This document shows, in pieces, positions 47,727-55,195 of a stretch of DNA of 64,000 nt (position 1 is the stretch's first letter; each line of letters begins with the position of its first letter). The DNA lies in contig CAYFQH010000002.1 in the NCBI GenBank assembly GCA_964345215.1, forward strand, positions 23,736 to 87,735, read 5' to 3'. A program made the position numbers and the translations under genes. The stretch is from CAYFQH01 sp964345215. Lineage in GTDB: Bacteria > Bacillota > Clostridia > Christensenellales > Aristaeellaceae. The notes under the pieces are model-generated. The model ran no database searches, had not been told where the DNA came from, and worked only from the letters and a program-made list of their open reading frames with translations.

Positions 47727-49523
47727 ATGACCCAGTTAAAAAAAGCAGCAGCATTTTTGCTAACCTTTATCATGCTATTTTCTCTCACGGCTGTGGCCTT
47801 GGCTCAAGAGTACAGCGCTAGCACTAAAGGCTTTGCGGGGGATGTAACCGTTACCCTAACCATTGAGGAAGGCGTTATTACCGCCGCCAGCGCTACAGGC
47901 GACCTAGAGACCGATGGCATTGGCACCAAACCTTTAGAGCAAATGCCCCAAGCTATGGTACAAGCTAACTCCGTTTTAGTCGATGCCGTTTCCTCTGCTA
48001 CCATTACCAGCCAAGCAATTTTGGATGCTGCTAAGCAGGCTCTTGCACAAGCAGGCCTGGCGCCTGAAGACTTAGCCGCAAAAGACGTGGTTCCCCAAGA
48101 AAAAGATCCTATAAAACCCGCTTTTGAAAACCCCGATGTCATCATCATCGGTGCTGGCTTTACCGGCATGAACGCAGCCATTGCCGCCGCGGATGCCGGG
48201 GCCAAAGTATATTTAATTGAAAAAAATGACGAAGTAGGCGGCTCCATCCGCTTTGCCGGGGGCACTACCTCCGCTGCCGGAGCTAAAATGCAAATTGAAG
48301 CCGGTGTGGAAGATACTCCGGAAAACTTCGCCGATGACATTGTACGAATGGGTGGTGGCACGAACATTGCTGAACTAACAAAAAAGCACACTGAAAATGC
48401 GGCAGCCGCGATTGACTGGTTGGACGAACTGGGTGCTGATTTTGGCGACCGCCAGCCTCAAATGTCCTCTTCTTATGATGCTTTTAATGTTCCCCGTGAG
48501 TACCGGGTGCAGGGGGGCGGAAAAGCCATGGTTGACGTAATAAAACCCTTGCTGGATGCCCATATTGAAAAAGGCAACGTTTCTCTTATGCTTGAAACTG
48601 AAGTAGCAGACATTGTTATAGAAGACGGTGCTGTTAAAGGAGTTATTCTAAACGACGAGAATGCTACCCAATTTCTGGCCCCTTCCACTATTTTAGCCAC
48701 CGGCGGCTATGGGCACAACGAAGAACTTTTGCATAAATACAACTATGCTAACGTGCTAACCATGGCCCCTGCCTTTGCCACCGGCGACGGTTATCTTTTT
48801 GCCGAAAAAGCCGGTGCCGCCTTTAGCAACATGGACTATTTGCCCGCATATCCCGGCGGTGTACCCAATGCTGGTTTTGATTTAACCACCTCCGCCAAAG
48901 TAACCGAATACCCCAGCATTTGGGTAAATACAAATGGCAACCGGATAGTAAACGAGTTTAACGCCCTGGACAGCGAGCGAAAGGCAGCTTACGCCAATTC
49001 CCCCGAAAACTTAGTATATATGATTATTTCACAGGAAATTCGCGATAGCCAAGAGTCTATTATTTCCAAAGACGAAAACTGGGAAAAGTTTGATGCGATG
49101 CTGGCAGAAGAAAACTGTGTTTACAAAGCCGATACTTTGGAAGGGTTGGCTGAAAAAATTGGTGTAAACAGCGAAAATCTGGTTAAAACGGTTGAAGCCT
49201 ATAACGCTTTTGCTCATGATGGCGAAGATAAGGACTTTGCCCGGCCTAAAGAGTCTATGATTCCTTTGGAAGGCCCCTTTTATGCTGTTAAAACTTGCCC
49301 CTATGTGATGTTGACCAAAGGCGGCCCTTTAATGAACCCCGAGGCCCAAGTGCTCAACACCGACAACCAGCCCATTGCTGGTTTATACCAGGCCGGTGAA
49401 CTGGCCGGGGGTGCCAACATTGGCGGCAGTGCTAACATTGGCGGCCTGGCCAACACAAGCTGTGTTGTGTGGGGCAAAATAGCCGGTGAAAATGCTGCAG
49501 CCTATGCTTTAGCCCAAAAATAG
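47727..49523 (+). CDS. Secreted FMN-binding, FAD-dependent reductase (fumarate/urocanate reductase family)
   Basis: 598-residue exported flavoprotein. The signal peptide ends in ALAQEYS. Residues 30-105 form an FMN-binding domain with VDAVSSATITS, the motif where ApbE attaches FMN covalently to Thr. A linker leads to a FAD-binding_2 domain beginning VIIIGAGFTGMNAAIAAADAG (about residue 137) and ending GELAGGANIGGSANIGGLANTSCVVWGKIAG. Relatives are extracellular reductases for fumarate, urocanate or similar acceptors in anaerobic respiration. The usual GGVHG stretch of fumarate reductases is replaced here by the doubled ANIGG sequence, so the acceptor is probably different. ATG 47727 is chosen after AAAGGA; another in-frame ATG at 47718 overlaps that region. 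Confidence 0.88.
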   Translation: MTQLKKAAAFLLTFIMLFSLTAVALAQEYSASTKGFAGDVTVTLTIEEGVITAASATGDLETDGIGTKPLEQMPQAMVQANSVLVDAVSSATITSQAILDAAKQALAQAGLAPEDLAAKDVVPQEKDPIKPAFENPDVIIIGAGFTGMNAAIAAADAGAKVYLIEKNDEVGGSIRFAGGTTSAAGAKMQIEAGVEDTPENFADDIVRMGGGTNIAELTKKHTENAAAAIDWLDELGADFGDRQPQMSSSYDAFNVPREYRVQGGGKAMVDVIKPLLDAHIEKGNVSLMLETEVADIVIEDGAVKGVILNDENATQFLAPSTILATGGYGHNEELLHKYNYANVLTMAPAFATGDGYLFAEKAGAAFSNMDYLPAYPGGVPNAGFDLTTSAKVTEYPSIWVNTNGNRIVNEFNALDSERKAAYANSPENLVYMIISQEIRDSQESIISKDENWEKFDAMLAEENCVYKADTLEGLAEKIGVNSENLVKTVEAYNAFAHDGEDKDFARPKESMIPLEGPFYAVKTCPYVMLTKGGPLMNPEAQVLNTDNQPIAGLYQAGELAGGANIGGSANIGGLANTSCVVWGKIAGENAAAYALAQK

Positions 49524-49534
49524 CAGCTACGCTG

Positions 49535-49562
49535 AGCCCTTGAATATTCAAGGGCTTTTTCT
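49535..49562 (+). terminator. Intrinsic terminator of the flavoprotein gene
   Basis: AGCCCTTGAA-TA-TTCAAGGGCT followed by TTTTC. Confidence 0.9.
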
Positions 49563-49640
49563 TTATCTTTTCAATTGCATAGCAAAGGTGCTCTTTATAT
49601 TGCACTTTTATATATTGAAAAAGCGCAGAAAGAGAAAATA

Positions 49641-49682
49641 AAAAGACAGGAAGGACAATAAATAAAAGTTCCTCCCTGTTTT
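49641..49682 (-). terminator. Terminator of glnS-gltX
   Basis: Minus strand ACAGGGAGGA pairs with TCCTTCCTGT (one mismatch), followed by CTTTTTATTTTC. Confidence 0.6.
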
Positions 49683-49706
49683 TTGCTTATATATCTGAGC
49701 TGATTC

Positions 49707-51170
49707 TTATCCCTCTTTTTCAATTTTCTCCATGGATTTTTTTATTCGTCCAAGGGTTTCTTCCTTGCCCAGAAGATAGGCAATTTCAAAGGCCCCTCCG
49801 GGGGTGTTGGCCTGGCCTGAAATGGCAATGCGCAAGGGCCAAAGCACAGCTCCGTTCTTTTTACCGGCGGCGGCAATGGCCTCCATGGTCACATCGTGGA
49901 GCTTTTCTTCCGTCCACTGGGCCGTATCAACCCTTTCCAATACCGGCAGCATCATTTCCAGGGCTTCTTTGGCTACTTGGGGGTTGGTTTTCATTTTTTT
50001 ATGGTTGTATAAATCCAAATCATAATCGGGCATGGTCACTAAAAATTTAACCATTTCAGGTACCCGATTAAATACTTCGGTACGGCTTTGCATCAGCTGG
50101 GCCAAGCGGTGGTAGTCGATTTCTTTTTTGCCTTTAAACACTTGGTCAAACCAAGGGGTAACCATTTTTAGGTATTCTTCAAAGGGCATTTTGCGAATAT
50201 ATTCCCCGTTGAACCAAACCAGTTTATCCATGTTGAAAATGGCGGGAGATTTGCTAAGCCCCTTAATATCAAAGGCTTCCACCAGCTCATCTAGGGTAAA
50301 AAATTCCCGGTCGTCCCCGGGGCTCCAGCCTAAAAGAGCAATAAAGTTAATAATGGCTTCTTTCAAAAAACCCTGGGCCAATAAATCTTCAAAGGAAGGA
50401 TCGCCGTAGCGCTTGCTTAGTTTGCGGCTGCTGTCCCGCATCACCACAGGCAGGTGGATATATTTTGGCGGCTCCCAACCCAGGGCCTGATAAAGCAGGT
50501 TGTATTTGGGCGTGGAAGATAAGTATTCCACCCCCCTGGTAACGTGGGAAATTTCCATTAAATGGTCATCCACCACATTGGCAAAGTTATAGGTGGGGAA
50601 GCCATCGGCTTTGATGAGTACATTATCATCCAGGGTGCTCATGTCCGCTTCGATATGGCCAAATAACAAATCATCAAAAGAAGCTGTGCCCTGGGTAGGG
50701 ATGTTTTGGCGAATTACACAGGGCAGCCCCTGGGCAAGCTTTTCTTCTACCTCTTGTTTGGTTAGGTTAAGGCAGTGTTTATCGTACTTAAAGGTGCCGC
50801 CGCCGGCCTCTACCTTTGCCCGGCGCTCATCCAGCTGGGCCTTGGTGCAAAAACAGTAATAGCCATGGCCGCTTTCCACAAGCTTCCTAGCGTAAGGCAG
50901 GTAGGTATCCTGGCGCTGGCTTTGAATATAAGGGCCGTAATCTCCCCCTACATCGGGGCCTTCATCGTAGGTAAGGCCGGCCAGGGCCATGGATTTGTAA
51001 ATCAGCTCAACAGCTCCTTCTACTTCCCGCTCCTGGTCCGTATCTTCAATACGCAAAATAAAGGCTCCCTTGTTTTTTCTGGCATATAAATAAGTATATA
51101 GTGCCGTTCGCAAGCCGCCCAGGTGCAAATAACCTGTGGGGCTTGGGGCAAAACGGGTACGTACGTTCAT
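49707..51170 (-). CDS. gltX: Glutamyl-tRNA synthetase
   Basis: 487-residue class I synthetase charging tRNA-Glu. The HIGH-type signature is FAPSPTGYLHLGGLRTALY (residues 7-25), and the KMSKS equivalent reads SRKLSKRYGD (about residue 240). The C-terminal anticodon-binding helical domain is complete. Start codon ATG, with AAAAAGGAGTAAAAGGG upstream. It lies 36 bases after glnS on the same strand, so the enzymes for Glu and Gln charging are in one operon. Confidence 0.95.
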   Translation of the reverse strand: MNVRTRFAPSPTGYLHLGGLRTALYTYLYARKNKGAFILRIEDTDQEREVEGAVELIYKSMALAGLTYDEGPDVGGDYGPYIQSQRQDTYLPYARKLVESGHGYYCFCTKAQLDERRAKVEAGGGTFKYDKHCLNLTKQEVEEKLAQGLPCVIRQNIPTQGTASFDDLLFGHIEADMSTLDDNVLIKADGFPTYNFANVVDDHLMEISHVTRGVEYLSSTPKYNLLYQALGWEPPKYIHLPVVMRDSSRKLSKRYGDPSFEDLLAQGFLKEAIINFIALLGWSPGDDREFFTLDELVEAFDIKGLSKSPAIFNMDKLVWFNGEYIRKMPFEEYLKMVTPWFDQVFKGKKEIDYHRLAQLMQSRTEVFNRVPEMVKFLVTMPDYDLDLYNHKKMKTNPQVAKEALEMMLPVLERVDTAQWTEEKLHDVTMEAIAAAGKKNGAVLWPLRIAISGQANTPGGAFEIAYLLGKEETLGRIKKSMEKIEKEG

Positions 51171-51206
51171 CCCTTTTACTCCTTTTTAATCATGTAAAAC
51201 ACATGT

Positions 51207-52880
51207 TTATTTGTTTTTTACCTTCGCCCAGCTATCCCGAAGGCCCACGGTACGGTTAAACACCATTTTTTCGGGGGTGGAATCCGGGTCTTTGGTAAAG
51301 TAGCCTACCCGCATAAACTGATAGGGTTCCCCGATGTTGGCCTCTTTTAAATCGGGCTGTACAAAGCCCTGTTTAACAATAAGGCTATTGGGGTTAATTT
51401 TTTCAATAAAGTCCTTCCCCTCGTCTCCCTCTTCCTCGGGGAGCAAAAGGGGTTCATAAAGCCTGGCTTCAATGGGCAGGGCACTGGCCCCATGTACCCA
51501 GTGAAGGGTGCCCTTTACCTTGCGGTTGGCCCCCTCGCTTCCGCTGGCGCTGTCTAAATCAACGGTGCAGTTAATTTGGGTTACATTGCCCTTGTCATCC
51601 TCTTCAAAGGAATCGCAGCGCACAATATAAGCTCCTCTTAAGCGCACCTCGTTGCCCGGGTACATTCTAAAAAACTTGCGCACAGGCTCCTTCATAAAGT
51701 CATCCCGCTCAATATATAGCTCCCGGCCAAAGGTAATGTTTGTTTTGCCCATTTCCGGGTGGGCGGGGTGATTTTCCACCGTAAGGGTGATTACCTTATC
51801 CTGGGGCCAGTTGGTTAAAACCACCTTCACCGGGTCGATAACCGCCATGGTACGAGGAGCTACCTGTTCCAAATCCTCCCGTACACAAAAATCTAAAAAG
51901 GCTAAATCCACCACACTGTCGGCCTTGCTTACCCCAACCTGGTCAATAAAATTGCGAATGGCCTCGGGCCTGTAGCCCCGGCGGCGCATAGCAGCAATGG
52001 TGGGGAGCCTTGGGTCATCCCAGCCGGATACATACCCTTCCTCTACCAGGCGGCGCAGGTAGCGCTTGCTCATGACAGTTTGGGTTAAATTAAGGCGGGC
52101 AAATTCAATTTGCCTGGGCCGGTGGGGCACAATGTCCTGGCTGTGTTCTACCACCCAATCGTACAAGGGGCGGTGATCCTCAAACTCCAAAGAGCAAAGG
52201 GAGTGGGTAATGCCCTCAATGGCATCTTCCAGGGGGTGGGCAAAGTCGTACATGGGGTAAATACACCAATCGGTGCCGGTACGGTGGTGAGCAGCTTTGG
52301 ATATCCGGTACAAAGCCGGGTCGCGCATGTTCATATTAGGGGAGCTCATATCGATTTTTGCCCGGAGGACATACTGGCCCTCCTCAAAATCGCCACTGCG
52401 CATCCCCCGGAATAATTTTAGGCTCTCTTCCATGGGCCTGTCCCGGTAGGGGCTGTTTTTGCCCGCCTTGGTCAGGGTGCCCCGGTATTCCCGCATTTCT
52501 TCGGCGGTAAGCTCATCTACATAAGCTAAACCTTTTTGAATAAGGCTTTCTGCTACTTGGTAAAAGGTTTCAAAATAATCGCTGGCAAAAAACAGGCCGC
52601 CGTTCCAATCGCTGCCCATCCAGCGCATATCCTCCATAATGCTGCTAACGTATTCCGTATCTTCCTTTTCAGGGTTAGTATCATCAAAGCGCAGGTTAAA
52701 AAGACCTTTGTACCTTTCAGCCGTGCTATAGTTGGTTAAAAAAGCCTTACAGTGGCCGATGTGCAGGTAGCCGTTGGGTTCAGGAGGAAAGCGGGTGTGA
52801 ATTTTCTCGTGTTTCCCGCTGTGTATATCATCATCAATGATATCCCAAATAAAGTTAGATCTCGTTTCCCTATTTTCCAT
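51207..52880 (-). CDS. glnS: Glutaminyl-tRNA synthetase
   Basis: 557-residue class I synthetase. HIGH motif RFPPEPNGYLHIGHCKA (about residues 31-47), KMSKS equivalent LTQTVMSKRYLRRLV (about 265), and the GlnRS-type two-barrel anticodon domain in the C-terminal part (KVVLTNWP ... YFTKDPDSTPEKMVFNRTVGLRDSWAK). Many Firmicutes lack GlnRS and form Gln-tRNA through GatCAB; a GlnRS therefore usually reflects an old acquisition. ATG 52880 comes after GGAGGG; the upstream TTG in the same frame lies in that site. Confidence 0.95.
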   Translation of the reverse strand: MENRETRSNFIWDIIDDDIHSGKHEKIHTRFPPEPNGYLHIGHCKAFLTNYSTAERYKGLFNLRFDDTNPEKEDTEYVSSIMEDMRWMGSDWNGGLFFASDYFETFYQVAESLIQKGLAYVDELTAEEMREYRGTLTKAGKNSPYRDRPMEESLKLFRGMRSGDFEEGQYVLRAKIDMSSPNMNMRDPALYRISKAAHHRTGTDWCIYPMYDFAHPLEDAIEGITHSLCSLEFEDHRPLYDWVVEHSQDIVPHRPRQIEFARLNLTQTVMSKRYLRRLVEEGYVSGWDDPRLPTIAAMRRRGYRPEAIRNFIDQVGVSKADSVVDLAFLDFCVREDLEQVAPRTMAVIDPVKVVLTNWPQDKVITLTVENHPAHPEMGKTNITFGRELYIERDDFMKEPVRKFFRMYPGNEVRLRGAYIVRCDSFEEDDKGNVTQINCTVDLDSASGSEGANRKVKGTLHWVHGASALPIEARLYEPLLLPEEEGDEGKDFIEKINPNSLIVKQGFVQPDLKEANIGEPYQFMRVGYFTKDPDSTPEKMVFNRTVGLRDSWAKVKNK

Positions 52881-52926
52881 TGATTTTCCCTCCAAATCAC
52901 TTACCTAAAAGCAGGTATACCTTTGT

Positions 52927-52955
52927 ATTATAGCCTTTTTGCCTTTAAAGCACAA
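52927..52955 (-). promoter_or_regulatory. Sigma-A promoter of glnS-gltX
   Basis: Minus strand TTGTGC - 17 bases - TATAAT, 47 bases before the glnS ATG. No T-box leader is seen here. Confidence 0.65.
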
Positions 52956-53060
52956 GCAATAAAGGCCCCTGGCTCTTTAAGCCAAAAGCCAAAGTGGCCC
53001 TTATTTTGCCTTTTAAATGTGCTTTTGCCTAAGTCGGCAAGCTGTTTTAAAAAGCTTAGT

Positions 53061-53384
53061 TTAAAACAGGGCCTGCTTTTTATAAGCCTTTCCCCATTCC
53101 ATCATGGCATCTAAAACCAGCTGTAAGCTGTATCCTGTTTCGGTTAAGGTATATTCCACCTTCGGGGGCACCTGGGCATAAACCTTTCGGGTAAGGAGGC
53201 CTTTTTCTTCCATGGTGCGTAAGTTGGCCGTAAGCACTTTTTGAGAAATGGCGCCAATTGATTTTTTCAGTTCTCCAAACCGTTTGGTGCCTGTAAGCAA
53301 ATCTCTTAAAATCAGCACCTTCCACCGGTCGCCCATCAGCGACAGGGTGGTTTCAACGGGGCAGGCAAACACTTGTTTCTCCAT
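53061..53384 (-). CDS. HxlR-family transcriptional regulator
   Basis: 107-residue winged-helix regulator. ACPVETTLSLMGDRWKVLILRDLL at the N-terminus carries the conserved Cys (residue 8) that redox-sensing members such as YodB and HypR use; FGELKKSIGAISQKVLTANLRTMEEKGLL is the recognition helix and KVEYTLTETG the wing. It is divergent from an NAD(P)-binding protein gene, with a clean inverted repeat between the two. This pairing is typical for sensors of electrophiles or disulfide stress. The stop codon lies inside an inverted repeat (CTGTTTTAAA/TTTAAAACAG). Confidence 0.88.
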   Translation of the reverse strand: MEKQVFACPVETTLSLMGDRWKVLILRDLLTGTKRFGELKKSIGAISQKVLTANLRTMEEKGLLTRKVYAQVPPKVEYTLTETGYSLQLVLDAMMEWGKAYKKQALF

Positions 53385-53465
53385 CTGTTCATCTCTCCTT
53401 GGTTCTTTTACGGGTATTAGTATCTTTATAGCACCTATGGCTCAAAAAAGTGCCTACTTTATATT

Positions 53466-53485
53466 TAATACCTATAGGGGTATTA
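53466..53485. promoter_or_regulatory. Operator between hxlR-type gene and NmrA-type gene
   Basis: TAATACC-TATAGG-GGTATTA, a perfect 7+6+7 inverted repeat 47 bases before the plus-strand gene and 82 bases before the regulator gene; the expected binding site of the HxlR dimer. Confidence 0.7.
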
Positions 53486-53531
53486 TAAACCTATACACAT
53501 TATTTAACAACCACCAACAAGGTATGACAAT

Positions 53532-54161
53532 ATGAAAATAGCCGTTGTAGCCGCAAACGGAAAGGCCGGCCAAAAAATAATACAGGAAGCCCTGAACCGG
53601 AATATCGACGTAACCGCCATTGCTCGAGGGCAAAACAACACTCCTGCCAAAAACTTTATTCAAAAGGATTTATTTGATCTAACCTATGAGGACTTACAGC
53701 CTTTTGACGTTATCATTGATGCCTTTGGTATCTTTGAGCCGGAAAAGCTTTCTCAGCATACCAGCTCCATAAAGCACCTGGCCGACCTTTTATCCGGCAA
53801 GGCCAACCGGCTGCTGGTGGTCGGAGGGGCAGGCAGCTTATATGTAAACCCTGAGCATACTCAGCGGCTGATGGATACCTCGGATTTCCCTGATGCTTAT
53901 AAACCCTTGGCCACCGCCATGGGCGAAGCCTTGGATACCCTTAAAAAGCGCACGGATGTCATCTGGACCTATATAAGCCCTGCCGCCGATTTTCAGGCCG
54001 AGGGAGAAAAAACCGGCTCCTACCTTCTTTTTGGGGAGGAATTAACCCTCAATACAAAAGGCGAAAGCATTATTTCCTATGAGGATTACGCCATTGCCAT
54101 GATAGATGAAGCCATCAGCGGCAACCACCTTCGCAAGCGTATTTCCGTTGTGCAAAAATAA
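53532..54161 (+). CDS. NmrA-like NAD(P)-binding oxidoreductase
   Basis: 209-residue Rossmann protein (YhfK/NmrA type): the N-terminus MKIAVVAANGKAGQKIIQEALNRNIDVTAIAR holds the dinucleotide motif, DVIIDAFGIF and LLVVGGAGSLYVNPEH follow, and the C-terminus ends with YEDYAIAMIDEAI. Members are atypical reductases of quinones or other electrophiles or NADPH sensors. Under the divergent HxlR gene's control by position. The ribosome binding site is weak (AAGGTATGACAAT). Confidence 0.85.
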   Translation: MKIAVVAANGKAGQKIIQEALNRNIDVTAIARGQNNTPAKNFIQKDLFDLTYEDLQPFDVIIDAFGIFEPEKLSQHTSSIKHLADLLSGKANRLLVVGGAGSLYVNPEHTQRLMDTSDFPDAYKPLATAMGEALDTLKKRTDVIWTYISPAADFQAEGEKTGSYLLFGEELTLNTKGESIISYEDYAIAMIDEAISGNHLRKRISVVQK

Positions 54162-54308
54162 TCCTTTTGCTAAAAGCAAACCTTCAAATCCTCAAACTTG
54201 AAAAATCGAATAGAGCTTAAAAAAGGCGGTGCCTTGCTTTTTTCATAGAGGGCACTTTCCTATAAAAGAAATCATTAAAGCAAGGGTTCTGATTTTATGG
54301 ACATCCTG

Positions 54309-54341
54309 ACAAAACCCCGAAACTCTTTTACGAGGTTTTGT
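54309..54341. terminator. Convergent terminator hairpin
   Basis: ACAAAACC pairs with GGTTTTGT around an inner CCCG/CGA region, between the NmrA and GNAT genes. Confidence 0.6.
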
Positions 54342-54355
54342 ACTTTGTTTATTGT

Positions 54356-54844
54356 TTATAATGTAATCACCATCAAGTCATCCTCTTCCCGTTCCTCTAC
54401 CACCTTAAAGCCAAGGCGGGCATACAGCCTTGCAGCAGCATTAGCCCGCTGTACAGAAAGGGAGGCCTGGGAACAGCCTTTTTCCTTTAGCCGTACCAGC
54501 ATCTCCTTCATTAGGCGGCTGCCAAGGCCCCGCCCCCGCCACTGGGGCAAAACAGCAATGGAAAATTCCGGGGTTTTATCGTCAATATTCCCGTAGCCTT
54601 TGGGCTTGGCGTTTAACAGCCGCACCCACACAGCACCAATCACCTGCTCCCCCCTTTGAGCAAGCAGCCCATCATCATGGGGAAAGGCGAGAAAATTTTT
54701 ATAATAATGCACAATGCCCGGCTCTTCCAAAATCTCTCGGGGCAGCCGGTTCCCCCCCTCGGGTTGAAAAATAGCCAAATAGGTAAATTCCTTAAGCAGG
54801 GGCACATCCCTTTGCTCAATGGGGCGAATAGCAATTTCATCCAT
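54356..54844 (-). CDS. GNAT-family N-acetyltransferase
   Basis: 162-residue acetyltransferase of the RimI-like type. IAIRPIEQRDVPLLKEF opens the fold, and EFSIAVLPQWRGRGLGSRLMKEML (about residues 96-119) is the acetyl-CoA pyrophosphate loop with RGRGLGS. LSVQRANAAARLYARLGFKVVEE is the usual C-terminal part. Substrate unknown. A GGAGG-like site (AAAGGAGGCTGTATGCCCAG) lies before the ATG. No operon partner. Confidence 0.83.
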   Translation of the reverse strand: MDEIAIRPIEQRDVPLLKEFTYLAIFQPEGGNRLPREILEEPGIVHYYKNFLAFPHDDGLLAQRGEQVIGAVWVRLLNAKPKGYGNIDDKTPEFSIAVLPQWRGRGLGSRLMKEMLVRLKEKGCSQASLSVQRANAAARLYARLGFKVVEEREEDDLMVITL

Positions 54845-54923
54845 CTGGGCATACAGCCTCCTTTCCAGCCTTTTATAATATTATAAAAACAATTGAAATG
54901 CAGCGCAATCCTTCCCTTTGCCC

Positions 54924-54952
54924 TTGACATTTTATTTTTACCGTGATAGGCT
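54924..54952 (+). promoter_or_regulatory. Promoter of the aromatic amino acid operon
   Basis: TTGACA (54924) - 17 bases - TAGGCT (54947), the latter preceded by TGA as in extended -10 boxes. Transcription should start near 54959, just before the leader peptide. Confidence 0.8.
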
Positions 54953-54985
54953 TAAATACATTAAACAGAAAGGATTTTAGTGAAA

Positions 54986-55093
54986 ATGAAAAAGCTTTCT
55001 TTTGCAGCAAACTATTTTTATAGCTACTTTTTCTTTTACTTTACAAAGAAAAAGCCTTTTCGCTGCGAAAAAAACCTTGCAAGTAATTTTTAG
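54986..55093 (+). CDS. Aromatic leader peptide of the aro operon attenuator
   Basis: A 35-codon frame with AAAGGA 11 bases before ATG 54986 (an in-frame GTG at 54980 is closer to that site). Codons 10-19 encode YFYSYFFFYF: four Tyr, five Phe and one Ser, followed by TKKKPFRCEKN. Such a run is the hallmark of a regulatory leader peptide, comparable with pheL of enterobacteria. The Tyr/Phe block (55013-55042) ends 9 bases before the strand that forms the antiterminator. The peptide itself should have no function beyond placing the ribosome. Confidence 0.88.
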   Translation: MKKLSFAANYFYSYFFFYFTKKKPFRCEKNLASNF

Positions 55094-55155
55094 CTAAAAT
55101 CAACTGCTATGTATTACCGGCACCTCCGCAGTCAAAAGGCTTGCGGGGGTTTTTT
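55052..55155 (+). promoter_or_regulatory. Attenuator: competing antiterminator and terminator hairpins
   Basis: Terminator: CCTCCGCA (55123-55130) pairs with TGCGGGGG (55142-55149), followed by six T. Antiterminator: AAGCCTTTT (55052-55060) pairs with AAAAGGCTT (55134-55142) and CTGCG (55063-55067) with CGCAG (55127-55131), with a 2-by-2 internal loop; it uses the terminator's left arm and loop, so the two cannot coexist. The leader also has TTTTGCAGC (55000-55008) able to pair with GCTGCGAAAA (55062-55071), which would block the antiterminator. A ribosome stalled at Tyr/Phe codons frees the antiterminator; a ribosome that reads on covers it and termination follows. Confidence 0.88.
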
Positions 55156-55195
55156 GTTTACTTAAAATATATAATATACTAGGGAGGAATCAAAA

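Noticed and set aside
54845..55195. T-box leader for the aro operon
   Set aside because: No T-box sequence or stem-I features; the leader peptide and its two alternative hairpins explain the region.
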